DNA of 64,000 nucleotides, from the NCBI RefSeq assembly GCF_000002995.4, contig NW_025062476.1:6189001-6253000 (forward strand), given 5' to 3'. This DNA is from Brugia malayi (taxonomy: Eukaryota; Nematoda; Chromadorea; Rhabditida; Onchocercidae). The notes beneath the pieces are model-generated. The model ran no database searches, was not told the DNA's origin, and saw nothing but the letters and a program-made list of their open reading frames with translations. Shown here piece after piece: positions 12,736 to 23,524 of the stretch (its first letter is position 1; each line of letters begins with the position of its first letter). A program made the translations under genes and the position numbers.

Positions 12736-14366
12736 ATGGATGAAATATTCTTGAAGGAACAGAAAACGACAGGTGTAGTAGCACCTTTACCTACTAACTT
12801 GCATGTTTTGGCAAAATCGTTTCGGATTTTAGCATTTTTGGGAGTGATTTTAGCAGTGTTTTCTGTCATAACTACGACACTGGTAATACCATTACTTTAC
12901 GGTTATGTACAACATACCCTATCGCTTTTGGAACCGGAAATTGACTACTGTTTCGATCAATCGCGATCGCTATGGTCTCAACTGATTCAGGTTGCTTTCC
13001 GCTAAATTTTAACCTTTAGATTTTTTATGATATTTAAATTTTGTTTGCTAACTGGCTTTTTCGAATTTCAGTGTTTCATTCCAGTACAGTACTGGATTGG
13101 CTGTTTGTCGTGAATGTAAAAGATATTGGAGTCCTTGTAAAAGTTATTGCAATCATTCATAATTTTCTTTTCAGATTCGTGAAACAAATGATGTTAAAAA
13201 TCGAAAAGAGCGGCAGATTTTACACCATTACGGATTACCATCGTCTTATAACAGTGACACCAATGCTCCTTACCGAGAGCGCTTACCTTACCGCAACACC
13301 TATGAATGGGCTCGGATCTTATCTTCTTCTCTGTATCCAAGGCACAGTGAGTCGATGATTCTCTCACCTTATGTTCTCAGCTCTGAATCATTTCATATTC
13401 CAATGAAAAAATTTACATTAACAATCTTAAATGTAAATCTGAAGAAGGATTAAATAACGAATTTTTATTTATGTCGTACCAGTTCTATCGAACTTTTTAA
13501 CATCAAAATTCAATTTGTTTCTTCATTTTTGCATTATTTAATCTTTTTAAGTTATTCTAGAAAATCGATATTTTCCATATTCACGTAGCAATGTGCAGGA
13601 AGCAAGATTCTATGGTTGTAATGTTGGTTCTATCGGTCCTCCAGGTGCTTCTGGAATAGATGGAAAACCAGGTCAACGATTATTTTTTACTCACTGCGTG
13701 CAGCAGCCTTTATAAATTTTAACGTTTCTTGAACAAAAATAAGGGTAAACTATTATTTTATTCAATTTTTTACCATATCATTTAGGTATTCATGGTAAGC
13801 CAGGCAAAAATGGAGTACCTGGAGAAGATTTCAAGTCTAATATTCATTATGAAAACGTATGTATGACTTGTCCTCCGGGACCACCAGGTGAAGTTGGCGA
13901 CACAGGTTTAAAGGGCCTGCCTGGTCCTCCTGGACCCAGAGGTCCGCGTGGATATTCACTCTACCACCCAGGCCCATCTGGTCCACCAGGTCACATAGGA
14001 CCACCAGGACTTCCTGGTATCCAAGGACCACCAGGTCCTCTTGGACGTCCAGGTGTTATCATTATACAAGGTTTGTTATTTGTATAGATTTTCATCTGTT
14101 ATTTTTCGTCTCTTATTATTAATCTGTTTCCTCATACCTTATTAATTGATTTTCCTGTCCGTCTTGAATTTTCGAGAATAATAAATAGAATTGATTTTTA
14201 AATTTATTTATTTTTAGGAGAAAACGAAGAACTACCAGTTGGACTGACTAGATCGTCAAGACCTTCAGGTATAACAGGTTTGCCCAGTACACCAGATAAA
14301 AGTTGGCCAGATAATATTGGACCACCAAATAATTCAGCAACACTTGGATCTGAATCACCAGGGTAG
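12736..14366 (+). CDS. cuticle collagen 1, divergent, ending at an in-frame TAG
   Basis: Secreted nematode cuticle collagen. Exons: 12736-12990, 13175-13346, 13561-13671, 13786-14070, 14218-14366, all in phase, 323 residues. The Col_cuticle_N block has a membrane anchor (about residues 32-56) followed by [21 protein letters not shown] basic RKER at about 95-98 may be a furin-type site. Gly-X-Y repeats begin [10 protein letters not shown], are interrupted by VCMTCPPG, then run to about residue 273. The last exon has lost most Gly-X-Y periodicity. The TAG at 14364-14366 is in frame with a further 25 sense codons ending VCGHCPLARTTSAY and TGA (14442-14444). That tail matches the CDHCPxPRTxPGY terminus of the two neighbouring collagens. 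The gene may be decaying, read through, or carry a sequence error. The open frame extends upstream of this ATG to the acceptor at 12669. Confidence 0.82.
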
Positions 14367-14444
14367 GAAGAACTGCTTCAGGCCAAACTAAAATTTGACG
14401 TTTGTGGTCATTGCCCACTTGCAAGAACAACTTCTGCTTATTGA
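14367..14444 (+). pseudogene. orphaned collagen C-terminal tail after the TAG
   Basis: 25 codons in the same frame as collagen 1, closed by TGA at 14442-14444, encode KFDVCGHCPLARTTSAY at their end. The cysteine pair and the -RTxxxY terminus correspond to the conserved ends of collagens 2 and 3. The only splice-like way round the TAG would be a 19-nt intron, which shifts the frame into TAA, so splicing does not rescue it. Confidence 0.75.
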
Positions 14445-16357
14445 AATAATTATGTGATTTGTCGTGACTTTATTGTACATATCAAAGTTTCAAAAAGATT
14501 TCAGCAATACATAGGAGAATAGCTTTTTTCCCTTAAAGGTCAACTTTTTCTCGGTCTGTATGATTGAATACTTCGAAGTTAGTACATAGTTTACATGCTT
14601 CGAAGGATACCATTTATGAAAGATTAACTCTCGCATTTAATAATGTGAAAATTATGACAAAGTATTTCGAAATACTTCCAAAAAAATGTCATCTTCTAGA
14701 GTTTTTTCAGCTTGAGAAAAACAGAAATCCATGATTTTTGTTAAGGAGCACTTATAGCCAGTAAAATGAAAATGGATTTGTACTCATCAATAAACCACAG
14801 TCCTTGTTTCTATCTCTTCCTTCTTTTCTCAAGAGTCCACAAAAGTGTTGAATTTAAAGCAAACGTAGTTGACAGCGTTATGTTACACAAAGTCAATCGT
14901 TCATAGGCATTTATTATTGCATCAGAAATTAGCTAAAACAAAAGAGTTAGTTCGGCGCTATTTTTGAGCATTATGGTGTTGCCCGCTGGCGATGGCGCAT
15001 ATATCTTCATGTAAACAACTAATACACAAGAAGCTGAAATATCAGACTGGGTTTATAAGGGAAGGGTTATGATTATAAGCTATTATAAGCAAAAAAGATT
15101 AACAACCAGCGATAGACAATACAACCATTATAATTGTGATAAACGTACTTTGGAAGCAAACCTAAAAGGGTGATGCTTCTTAAGGTGATAGCAACAACTT
15201 GTTTTCTCTCCTCATAACATTCCATTGACACAATTAATGATAGATTTAATATTTCTTTCTCAACTCACTAAAATCTATTTATTTATTTATTTTTTTCTAA
15301 ATCTAATTTCTATTCCAATCGTCGCAAAATATCAGGCAATTTTAGATATGCTACAAATAGGATAATACCAAGTTTTAGTATTATCAACGATACCATGAAG
15401 TACGTTATTTCTCGAATTTGTATGACGTGGCTATCGCTTAGAACAATGTCTTACACAGTATACCGATGATTCCCGTAATCATGATAAGTGAATTGGAGAT
15501 CATTTATGAAATAGTCCCATTTTGGTAGAGTGAGATCAAAAGATCACTAGAATGGATTCAGCCTTGAAGGCTTCTGTTGATCAAATATATTTTATTGAAA
15601 ACGACAGTATCTTCAAGCAACAAACCTTAGAATACCTAAAATACAGTAAGTCAGTCTTCGATAATATACATTCATTTCCTGAATGGAAAACTTCTTTTTC
15701 CGCTGCTTTCATGCGATCAACTTCATCCCCATTATCTCCTTACGTCATGGCGTGTGAGATGACACACTGTCTACAACAGTAGTCGTAGTGTTGTTGCCTC
15801 AAAACTAAAAATGATTCAAGTGAACATAAATGGTGGTCAGCCAAATCCGAACTTCGATTTATTATCAGTGTTTCTTTTTCATTTTTTTTTTTTTTTTTTT
15901 GGAATTATTTTTATATAAAGCTTGCTATTAGGAACAGTTAAATATCATAATTTAGTGGAGGTTTCTTACCCCTGTCCTCCCTGCAGAATTCAAAGATGTA
16001 ATTCATAAAAAAAAAAAAAGAAACTGTGTTTCTTTTTTTTTGAAATCATTAGTTTTTTTAATGAAACTAAATAGTTCCCTTACAAGATTAGATCTTTCAC
16101 TTCGTAATTAACACGTTGACTAAATTTAAACGGAGTCAGTTCATTGTTTGTTCTTCCCTGAATTCAACTAATTTCATCATTAGATTAATTCTTTTTTCTA
16201 GCCTTTGATGTAACTTTTAGTTAGTTTTATGCATAGATGATCGGTCCATCACATTATATGCTATCTACGCCATTTGAATCATCTTCCATCAGTAATCGCC
16301 CTTTCATGAAATGAATGAGTGAGCAAAAATCGACAGTAATTTGTCTTTTTAGGCAAT
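14445..16357. other. spacer between collagens 1 and 2
   Basis: Mostly AT-rich, with T-runs near 15883-15900. A 76-codon ATG frame at 15552-15782 (MDSALKASVDQIYFIENDSI...) contains a good donor (gtaagt near 15648) but matches nothing I know, so I do not call it a gene. A splice-acceptor-like tttttag ends at 16352, six nt before the collagen 2 ATG, and is probably the spliced-leader site. Confidence 0.55.
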
Positions 16358-18094
16358 ATGATTGTGACAGATGACCGAAGGACAGAAATGGAAAACCTCA
16401 AACGAATAAGCCTTTTCGGAACGGCCGTATCCACTTTCTGCATACTGTCAGCTGTTACTATCGTTCCGATGGTTTATAATTATGTGCAACATATAGAATC
16501 TAGCTTACAATCTGAAATCGACTTCTGCAGACATCGCTCGAATGGTCTTTGGGAGGAGTACTTTGCAGTATGCATTTCAAATGTAATTTCTATTAATTAG
16601 ATCAGACTGATGTACAGTTAGATGTACTCAATGCATATGGAGACGATAGCGTATATTATCTGTTTAATTAGCATTTCCTCTCAATCTAGTTCCTTCACTC
16701 ATATTTATCGAAGGCTATCTTAACACTGCATTTTAACATAAGTTAATTTTAGTTTTAAATAGAATCACGCATGTGATAGGGATGAGATTGTCTGAATGGA
16801 GTGGAATGCAACACTGCATCGATAGTTAGTTATTTCGTTGATATAAAAAGTGGAAGTTTCCGGTTTTCATTCAGCTCCGGTTTTAATTTGCCTGAGTACT
16901 CTTGAACTGAGATTTTGACCTTCTTTCAATTAACAATGGATAAATTAATAGGAAGTTTTGAGTGAATGAAGTTTCAGGGTGAAGGGATTAGTATCATAAA
17001 AGGACGCAACAAACGTGGCACTCATTACCAACGCGTAAGTAAATCAATAAAGCGTCCATTATCGGTACAAATTCGAGCTTCTGAACTTCATAGCGAAGAA
17101 TGGCAAGGTAATTATGACAGTTACAGCGCTGATAAGTCCAGCACTTCTGCAGGAAGTGATGGTGAACAGGAATCTATCGACGAATTTGCCGGAATATCTG
17201 AAGAATTAAGTCAATCGGAAGAGAATGAAAATATGAATAAGGGCAATGGATATACTGGTGCTACTGACAATGATAGGGGTTGTTGTAGCTGTAAAGTTGG
17301 TTCTCCTGGATCAACTGGACCACCGGGATTAAGAGGGAAGGACGGTATGCTTCATTTATCGTTGTGAAAGTAGCAAGTGAGGGATATTTAAGCTTACCAA
17401 TGGAGAAGATGCTGTTTAATCTTGTTAAAAGGATAAATCAGTTCTTAAGAAAACTAGATCGATAAGGAATTGATAATATTGTAAAATGCAAATTATCATT
17501 TTACAGTACCATTTCCCTAGATTCTGTTATTCATATTACAAACTTTAAAGTTGTTTTTTCATTTTTTCAGGTAAAGATGGAAAGCCTGGTCAAGATGGAC
17601 TGCCAGGAGTAGATGCAGGACTTGCTGCACAATCTATGTACGATTTTTGCTTCAGATGCCCACCAGGACTACCTGGAGATGTAGGACTGCCAGGACCAAA
17701 AGGTCCAAATGGTCCAGATGGAGTACCAGGGCCGACGGGAGCAGCGTCATTACCTGGGTTGCCAGGAGCATGTGGACCGCCTGGGCCAGTTGGTATTCCA
17801 GGGCCTCCTGGGCCTCGTGGTCATTCTGGCCCACCGGGGGAAATTATTAAAACACTTGGGCCTCCTGGACCGCCGGGTTTACCAGGACCAAAGGGTTTGC
17901 CCGGTCCAATGGGAGAAAAAGGAATGAATGGTAAAAAGGGACAGCCCGGTCCTCAAGGATCACAAGGAAAAAAGGGTAAAAACGGTTATGCAGGTAAAGA
18001 AGGAGAGAAAGGAGATCAAGGTATAGCAGGAGAAAGAGGTCTAAGTGGCAGTTGTGATCACTGTCCAATACCGCGAACCCCTCCAGGGTATTAA
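16358..18094 (+). CDS. cuticle collagen 2
   Basis: Complete nematode cuticle collagen, 366 residues, secreted to the cuticle. Exons: 16358-16567, 16978-17344, 17571-18094. Exon 1 carries the Col_cuticle_N block: membrane anchor about residues 18-42, then [20 protein letters not shown] and LWEEYF. Exon 2 starts with a furin-type RNKR at 80-83, the expected procollagen cleavage, then a Ser/Glu-rich spacer and the cysteine cluster GCCSCKVG. Gly-X-Y repeats follow, interrupted once by [10 protein letters not shown], and the protein ends [15 protein letters not shown]. The intron splitting a Gly codon (GKDG) is shared in position with collagen 3 (GENG). The start is chosen because ATG lies six nt after a 3' splice signal. 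An AATAAA lies at 18293-18298, about 200 nt past the stop. Confidence 0.94.
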
Positions 18095-20360
18095 ATAGCA
18101 ATATCGTTGATTTCTTACTTTAGTATTGTAATTATCATTTCTGGTTTCATTTCAAATGTTTTTTTTTTTTTCATATTCTGATGATTGAAGTGCGTTGCCA
18201 ATTTAACAAACAGCAAACGGTTTTTGTACGGTATATTATTTGAGGAATTTGGGGGATTTCTCCTCGGTCTTTTGGCCGATGCAAAAATGATGAATAAATT
18301 ATTTGTAATCCATGTTTGACACTGGAATATGTAATGTTGAAGGTAAATAAATGGTGGATGAAAAGTTTCAAAAGTCAAAATAACCATTATGACTTTTATT
18401 TCTGTATATTTAAATCATTGAATTATTGAAATAATTAGCAATTTTCAGTCCTTATGAATCTCTCTTTAATTTAAGCAATAATATTTTATTTTTTATCATT
18501 TTGTTTTGTCAAATGTATTTAAATGACGCGTTACTTGAAGATAGTGCCACTTGCTGACCCAAAAATTAGATGAAATAGTTTAGCAGACGACGAAGTGTAT
18601 CACATTGAATGATTAGCCTAGATAACGATTTTGACATCACAAATTGTTCTTACCCTTAATAATTTAATAAAATTTATTTGTTTTGAAAGTGTGCTTTTTA
18701 ATCAATGAACAAAGATGCGATATATATGAGAACAAGCTCTCAATCACGATAAGTCCAGTTTTTTTTTTTTTTTTTGCATGCATTTTATATTTCTCGACTT
18801 TTTTAAACTCAACTTTGCCTCGGTTCAGTTTGATTGAGTAATTATTACTTCCACGCTTTGAAATAATTTTTTAAATTTTCGAGCACTAAATGAAAGATAA
18901 ATATTTGGTATCAAAATGATCGGATAAGCTAATTATAGTCATTTTTTTATTTTTAGAGAAAATGGGTCACCTAATGAAATTTTACAGTTTTTTTACTTAG
19001 ATTTGAGTAAATTTTTTCCTTTAAAAAATTACTTAAGATTGACTCAGCTGAACAAATATTCAAAAAATCACTAAAAAAGTACGAAATATTTGTGAGTTAA
19101 TTTATTTAAGGACAAGGAAAAAATTTGAATATTCAAGTGAATATTGAAACGTACTTACTGTAGCTATTGGCAGAATTTGGAAAATTGAATTTCATCTAAA
19201 GAAATTCCAAAATAAATGAGAGAGAATTTTCATTTTCTAAGTTCTTAAATCATCGTAATAAGGCTAAGAGCAAAAAGTGAGAAAAGGCTATTTCGGTCTT
19301 TATACAGAACAAGCAGATTCATATTTGGTAAGAGGATGCATGTATGCAGTGTGAATTTCCAATAATCTTTATAATAAGTTCAAAGTTCAACAGAAAACAA
19401 GTTGGTACACTGTTGTCCAATTATATTTTAAAAAAAGTTGACATAAAACAATTTTAATGAAGCCTTTTTAAGGGTGGAATTGGGAATTGAAATGAAGTGA
19501 AAGTGAAAGGATCGTACATCATTTCTTACGAGTTCTTTTGAAAGAATAATAATTAAAAAATTTTTTTCAACAAATCCGACTTCCCTAATCTCTTAGCGGC
19601 CAAGCAGTTTCAAAGTAAAAGTCTGAAATTCTTGAAATCTAAAGATATATTCGGAAATGTGTAAGTGTAACATTTTTATTCTGTAACATCTGGTTTAGAT
19701 CTCTTAATACAAACTTTTCAAAAAGAAATTTTCAAATGCGTACTTTTTCCTTGATTTTTTTTCAATCCTCCTGGTACTCTGTAATTTGCTTCGAAGAAAT
19801 TTCAAAACTATTTCGAAAATTCAGATCAATATATGTGAAGACTTTTACCAAGTGCATGCAAATGTATTGCAAATTGCATAATTGAAGAGAATAAATTTTT
19901 CCTCAGATTTTTTCAGTCTTTTCTCAGCAAACAGTTGGTTAAAATTTATGACCAAAATTGGAAAAATTAAGGAAAAAAGTACGCATTTGAAAATTTCTTC
20001 AGTTTGAAAGGTTGAGCAAAAAATTGCAAATATCTTTAGTAATAAAATATTTCTTAAAACAAAACAAGAAACTGGAATTTTTTGATTAAAATTGAAATGC
20101 AAAAGTGCGCAAATGTAACAGATATAAGTAAAAGTGATTGATAAAGTTTACGAGTGCAATAGAGGGTTTTCTTTCAAAAAGCTTTCTCTAAATTAAAAGC
20201 ACACATAATTTAAGATCACGACAATATTCAAATTTCTGGCTAGAAAATATTGTTCTGGAAAAGTGATCTTGATTTTTTTTTTTGATTTAAATGATTTTGT
20301 TGACTTTAAGATCGTTTTAAAATGATTGAAAGGATAATTACACATGATATTCATAAAAAG
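18095..20360. other. convergent 3' flanks of collagens 2 and 3
   Basis: AT-rich, with no exon recognised. It holds the collagen 2 poly(A) signal and the inverted-repeat pair at 19724-19998. An 85-codon antisense frame at 19845-20102 lies inside that repeat and has no coding features. Confidence 0.6.
19724..19998. repeat. inverted-repeat pair, possible MITE-like element
   Basis: The 27 bases at 19724-19750 recur as reverse complement at 19971-19998, differing only by one extra A in a homopolymer. Weaker complementarity continues about 12-15 nt on both sides of each arm, so each arm may be about 50 bp around a loop of about 220 nt. No coding frame and no target-site duplication were found. Confidence 0.6.
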
Positions 20361-23300
20361 TTAATAACCAGGAGAAGTACGAGGTGGTGGGCAATGGTCA
20401 CACGAGCCTTGTTTCCCTTCCTTGCCAAATAATCCTGGCCTTCCATTTAACCCATTTTCTCCTGGGACACCCTGTGGCCCAGGGTCACCTGGTGGCCCTA
20501 TTGGACCAATAGGTCCAGGTCTACCAATCGTACCAGGTTGTCCCGCTTTACCAGGTTGTCCAATTGGTCCCGGAAGACCTGGTGGCCCTTGTGGTCCAGG
20601 ATATTCACTGAGAACACCAGGTAAACCACTAGCCCCTGGTGGTCCTGAAGGTCCCGGAGGTCCTTGTAGTCCACGAGGCCCAGGTGATCCTGGTGGTCCT
20701 GGTAGCAAAGATCCTCCTCCACTTACTCCTCGCTTTCCGGTTGGCCCTGGGAATCCTTTCGGTCCTGGAGCTCCAGCTGGTCCTGCTGGACCAGGAGGGC
20801 AATCAAAGCACAAATCTTCTGGTTTCGGTCTTGCATTTGGCTCGGCATCTCTACCGGGTGATCCATGTGCTCCAGGTGGTCCATCAGCACCTAAAATAGA
20901 ATTTGTTGCCGAAAAAATGATGAAGTTTAAAATATCATAATGATGCAAATGACAAACCATTTTCACCGTCAGGTCCTGGAGGACCCGGTGGTCCAGCAGC
21001 TCCAACACCGCAACTACAACATGCGTTTTCAGTAGTTCCAGCTGTCACAGTTCTTGCACCGATACCGCTAAATTTGCTATCGTCATAAATTCCAGATGTT
21101 TTGATATATTTTGTGTTATTTCTGCCAATGCCACTCTGCTCTACAAATATAGAAAGATTATAAACTATTATTATCTTATTGCTAGAACATAAATAATTGA
21201 ATTTTGTATTTATTTATTTCTTAATTCCTTATTTTCTCATTTAATTTAATTTGTGAATTTCACATGATTTTGAGGATCTTCTGAGAATTCTTTTTTTTTT
21301 TTTTTTTTTCAAAGGAACAAGATTAAAAAGAAATACCGAAAGCTTTCGTTTTCCTCAACAATGCTTATACATTCACGGAGACCGTTCCGAGTTTCATGCA
21401 GTGAATTATTAACCCAGTAAAATTTTATCCAGTAACTTGTTAATGGAGAAATTCTGGCTTCTCAACTACTCTAAGCATTCCTTTTTATTACTGAAGATAA
21501 TTCTACTAAAACAAAGGATGATAAAATGAATTAGGTTTTAAAAAAGCTTAATTTGTCATTGTTACTTAGGTTTAGCTAGATTTGAATTCTCTCCTTCTAC
21601 AGCAGTAAAATTGACATTTTTCATTTCGCTCCTGATTTTGATGTCGGACATAAAAACTAATTTTTCTCCACCTAACAAATTTTCAAGCCTATTTTATTCT
21701 AATGAAGCTGAAGTTAATCTTCCAAATAATTTTTAGTCACGTTTTACATAACTCCAAAATCTGATTTCGGTAGTGGGCATCCGGATTCGAATTTAACTTA
21801 CGCAAAACAACCGATTGATATGATGAAGAAAGGCGAACATGATTTTAGTGCTGCGTTTGATAGCGGTGAGGTAAACATTTTTAAGCTTTGATCTGATTCA
21901 TCAGCTTCAAATTAGTTTTAGTTTGAATTCTAATTTAAAACAATTTTTCTCTGATTGTATGAAACCTATATTTTTAAGCTGAGGTACTTCTTAAGTTTGT
22001 CTTTTAATTGTTCTTCCCTTGTAGCATCTCTACTTTTCTCGATATCGCACTTAAATTAATTTAGGATAAATGTTATGATGTGTATAGGATAAAATTTTCA
22101 AATATACTTCACCACTGCAACTTTGATGCAAATTATAAAGGCCTAATTGGATTTCAAGATCGAAATATGATTCTCGGCAAAAACGGTTTCTTTATAACCC
22201 TGGTGATTCACTTGCTGTAATTGCTGCAAACTTGAAGTGCATCTCTTATTTCCAGCAAAATGGCATCAAAGGTTATTTCATTTTTATCTTAAACCTTTGC
22301 TCATCAAAGCTATGAAATATAAAATAATAGATTTTATTTTGAAATTTCAAGTTTTCGCTTATTTTTGTTACACTACTTTTTTAGCTTGCTCTCCCTGCAT
22401 CCACTAATCATCTTTAGAATTCCTATAATCAAATGGAGGGAAAGTTTCCATTTTAGATGGAAAACTTACCCAATCTGTGGCCTTAAAGACTTGAAAATTG
22501 TAAGATGAAGAAAAAAAACATCAGTTTCCAAATGAAAAAATGAAAGAATGATTGATCAAAATCACCAACCATATATCATCCTGTCACTTCTTGTCACATC
22601 TTCTTTTGTTAGCGCAAATCTGCTGTCCTCTTCTTCCGTTTCCTCCCTCTCCAAATCTTCCCCTTCTTCCTCATCATCTTCCTCATCCTCAGCACTATAT
22701 CCGCCAATTTCATCTTCCACCGAATATGTTGGAACTGCGTGCGCTTCTTTTCTCCTTCGTTTCATTCTGTTGACCTGTCGACGGTTTACGTATCTTTTCA
22801 AACGATTATTGATGTTAACATTCTCCGTTAATATTTGTACCTATAATGCTAGAAAAAATAATGATTTTTTTGTATTTTTTCAAAATCGATGTTTGAAATT
22901 GTTTAAAATTTACTTATCAAAACTTGTCCGTCGGTATCCTTTCATCTCATTGCGGTTACACAATGAATTAAACTTAGTAAATTTTTAAAAAATGAAAAGA
23001 TTTAACTTTGTTTAAAACAATGTCAAAAAAAGTTTTTTTTTTTTAGCAAGAATTGTTTGAAGTTCTCATTTAAACTATTGTTTGATGCCGAAAAATTTTT
23101 TGAAATAGAGAATGAAAATTCATCAAAATTATGTACAGCTTTTTTCTTTTTAAAAGATAAATTCTCTGTTTTTTTTTATTAAAACATATTATTTAGAGAG
23201 ATTTTGCTAATTAATGGCAAAAATTCTTAGATGTTAGCTTTCGCAAGATCTACTCACATTAAGAGATCAAATTAATTAAGAAAAATTTATTAAGACAAAT

Positions 23301-23524
23301 ACCTTATCAAACTGTTGCCATAAACCATCTGTTAAATATTTGCAGTAATTAACTTCACCCTCGAGGGACGATTGTACGTGTTGCATGTAGTTATACAGAA
23401 GAGGTACAGCAATGATCGCTGTCAACGTAGCCATCGTTGATACTGTGATACCGAAGAATGCGGCACGTTTCATCGCTTCCACTTCTTTTTGTTGTAACTT
23501 TGAATCTACCACTGATATTGCCAT
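20361..23524 (-). CDS. cuticle collagen 3
   Basis: Complete nematode cuticle collagen on the minus strand, 401 residues. Exons in reading order: 23524-23303, 22840-22570, 21140-20958, 20890-20361, all in phase. Exon 1 encodes the anchor and the block [20 protein letters not shown]. Exon 2 holds dense basic cleavage motifs (RLKR, RMKRRR; RMKR at about residues 99-102), followed by an unusually acidic stretch (about 116-145). Exon 3 holds NACCSCGVG and opens the triple helix. Exon 4 carries Gly-X-Y repeats interrupted by DLCFDCPPG and ends [15 protein letters not shown]. The architecture matches collagen 2, with one more intron, so the two are paralogues in tail-to-tail orientation. The ATG lies three nt after an acceptor-like tttag. 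Proline- and glycine-rich frames on the opposite strand are shadows. Confidence 0.94.
22625..22700. repeat. pyrimidine-rich low-complexity tract inside collagen 3 exon 2
   Basis: The plus strand is almost pure C/T, built on TTCCTC/TCATC-like units. On the coding (minus) strand it gives GAA/GAG/GAT codons and therefore the E/D-rich segment just after the furin-type sites of collagen 3. Confidence 0.7.

Noticed and set aside
17652..18101. Several overlapping frames on both strands across collagen 2
   Set aside because: Alternative-frame shadows of the Gly-X-Y repeats; the true frame has the anchor, furin site, Cys motifs and conserved tail.
20422..20940. 172-codon Pro/Gly-rich frame on the plus strand
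   Set aside because: It is the antisense of the Gly-X-Y exon of collagen 3. Glycine and proline codons (GGN/CCN) complement each other, so collagens always produce such shadows.
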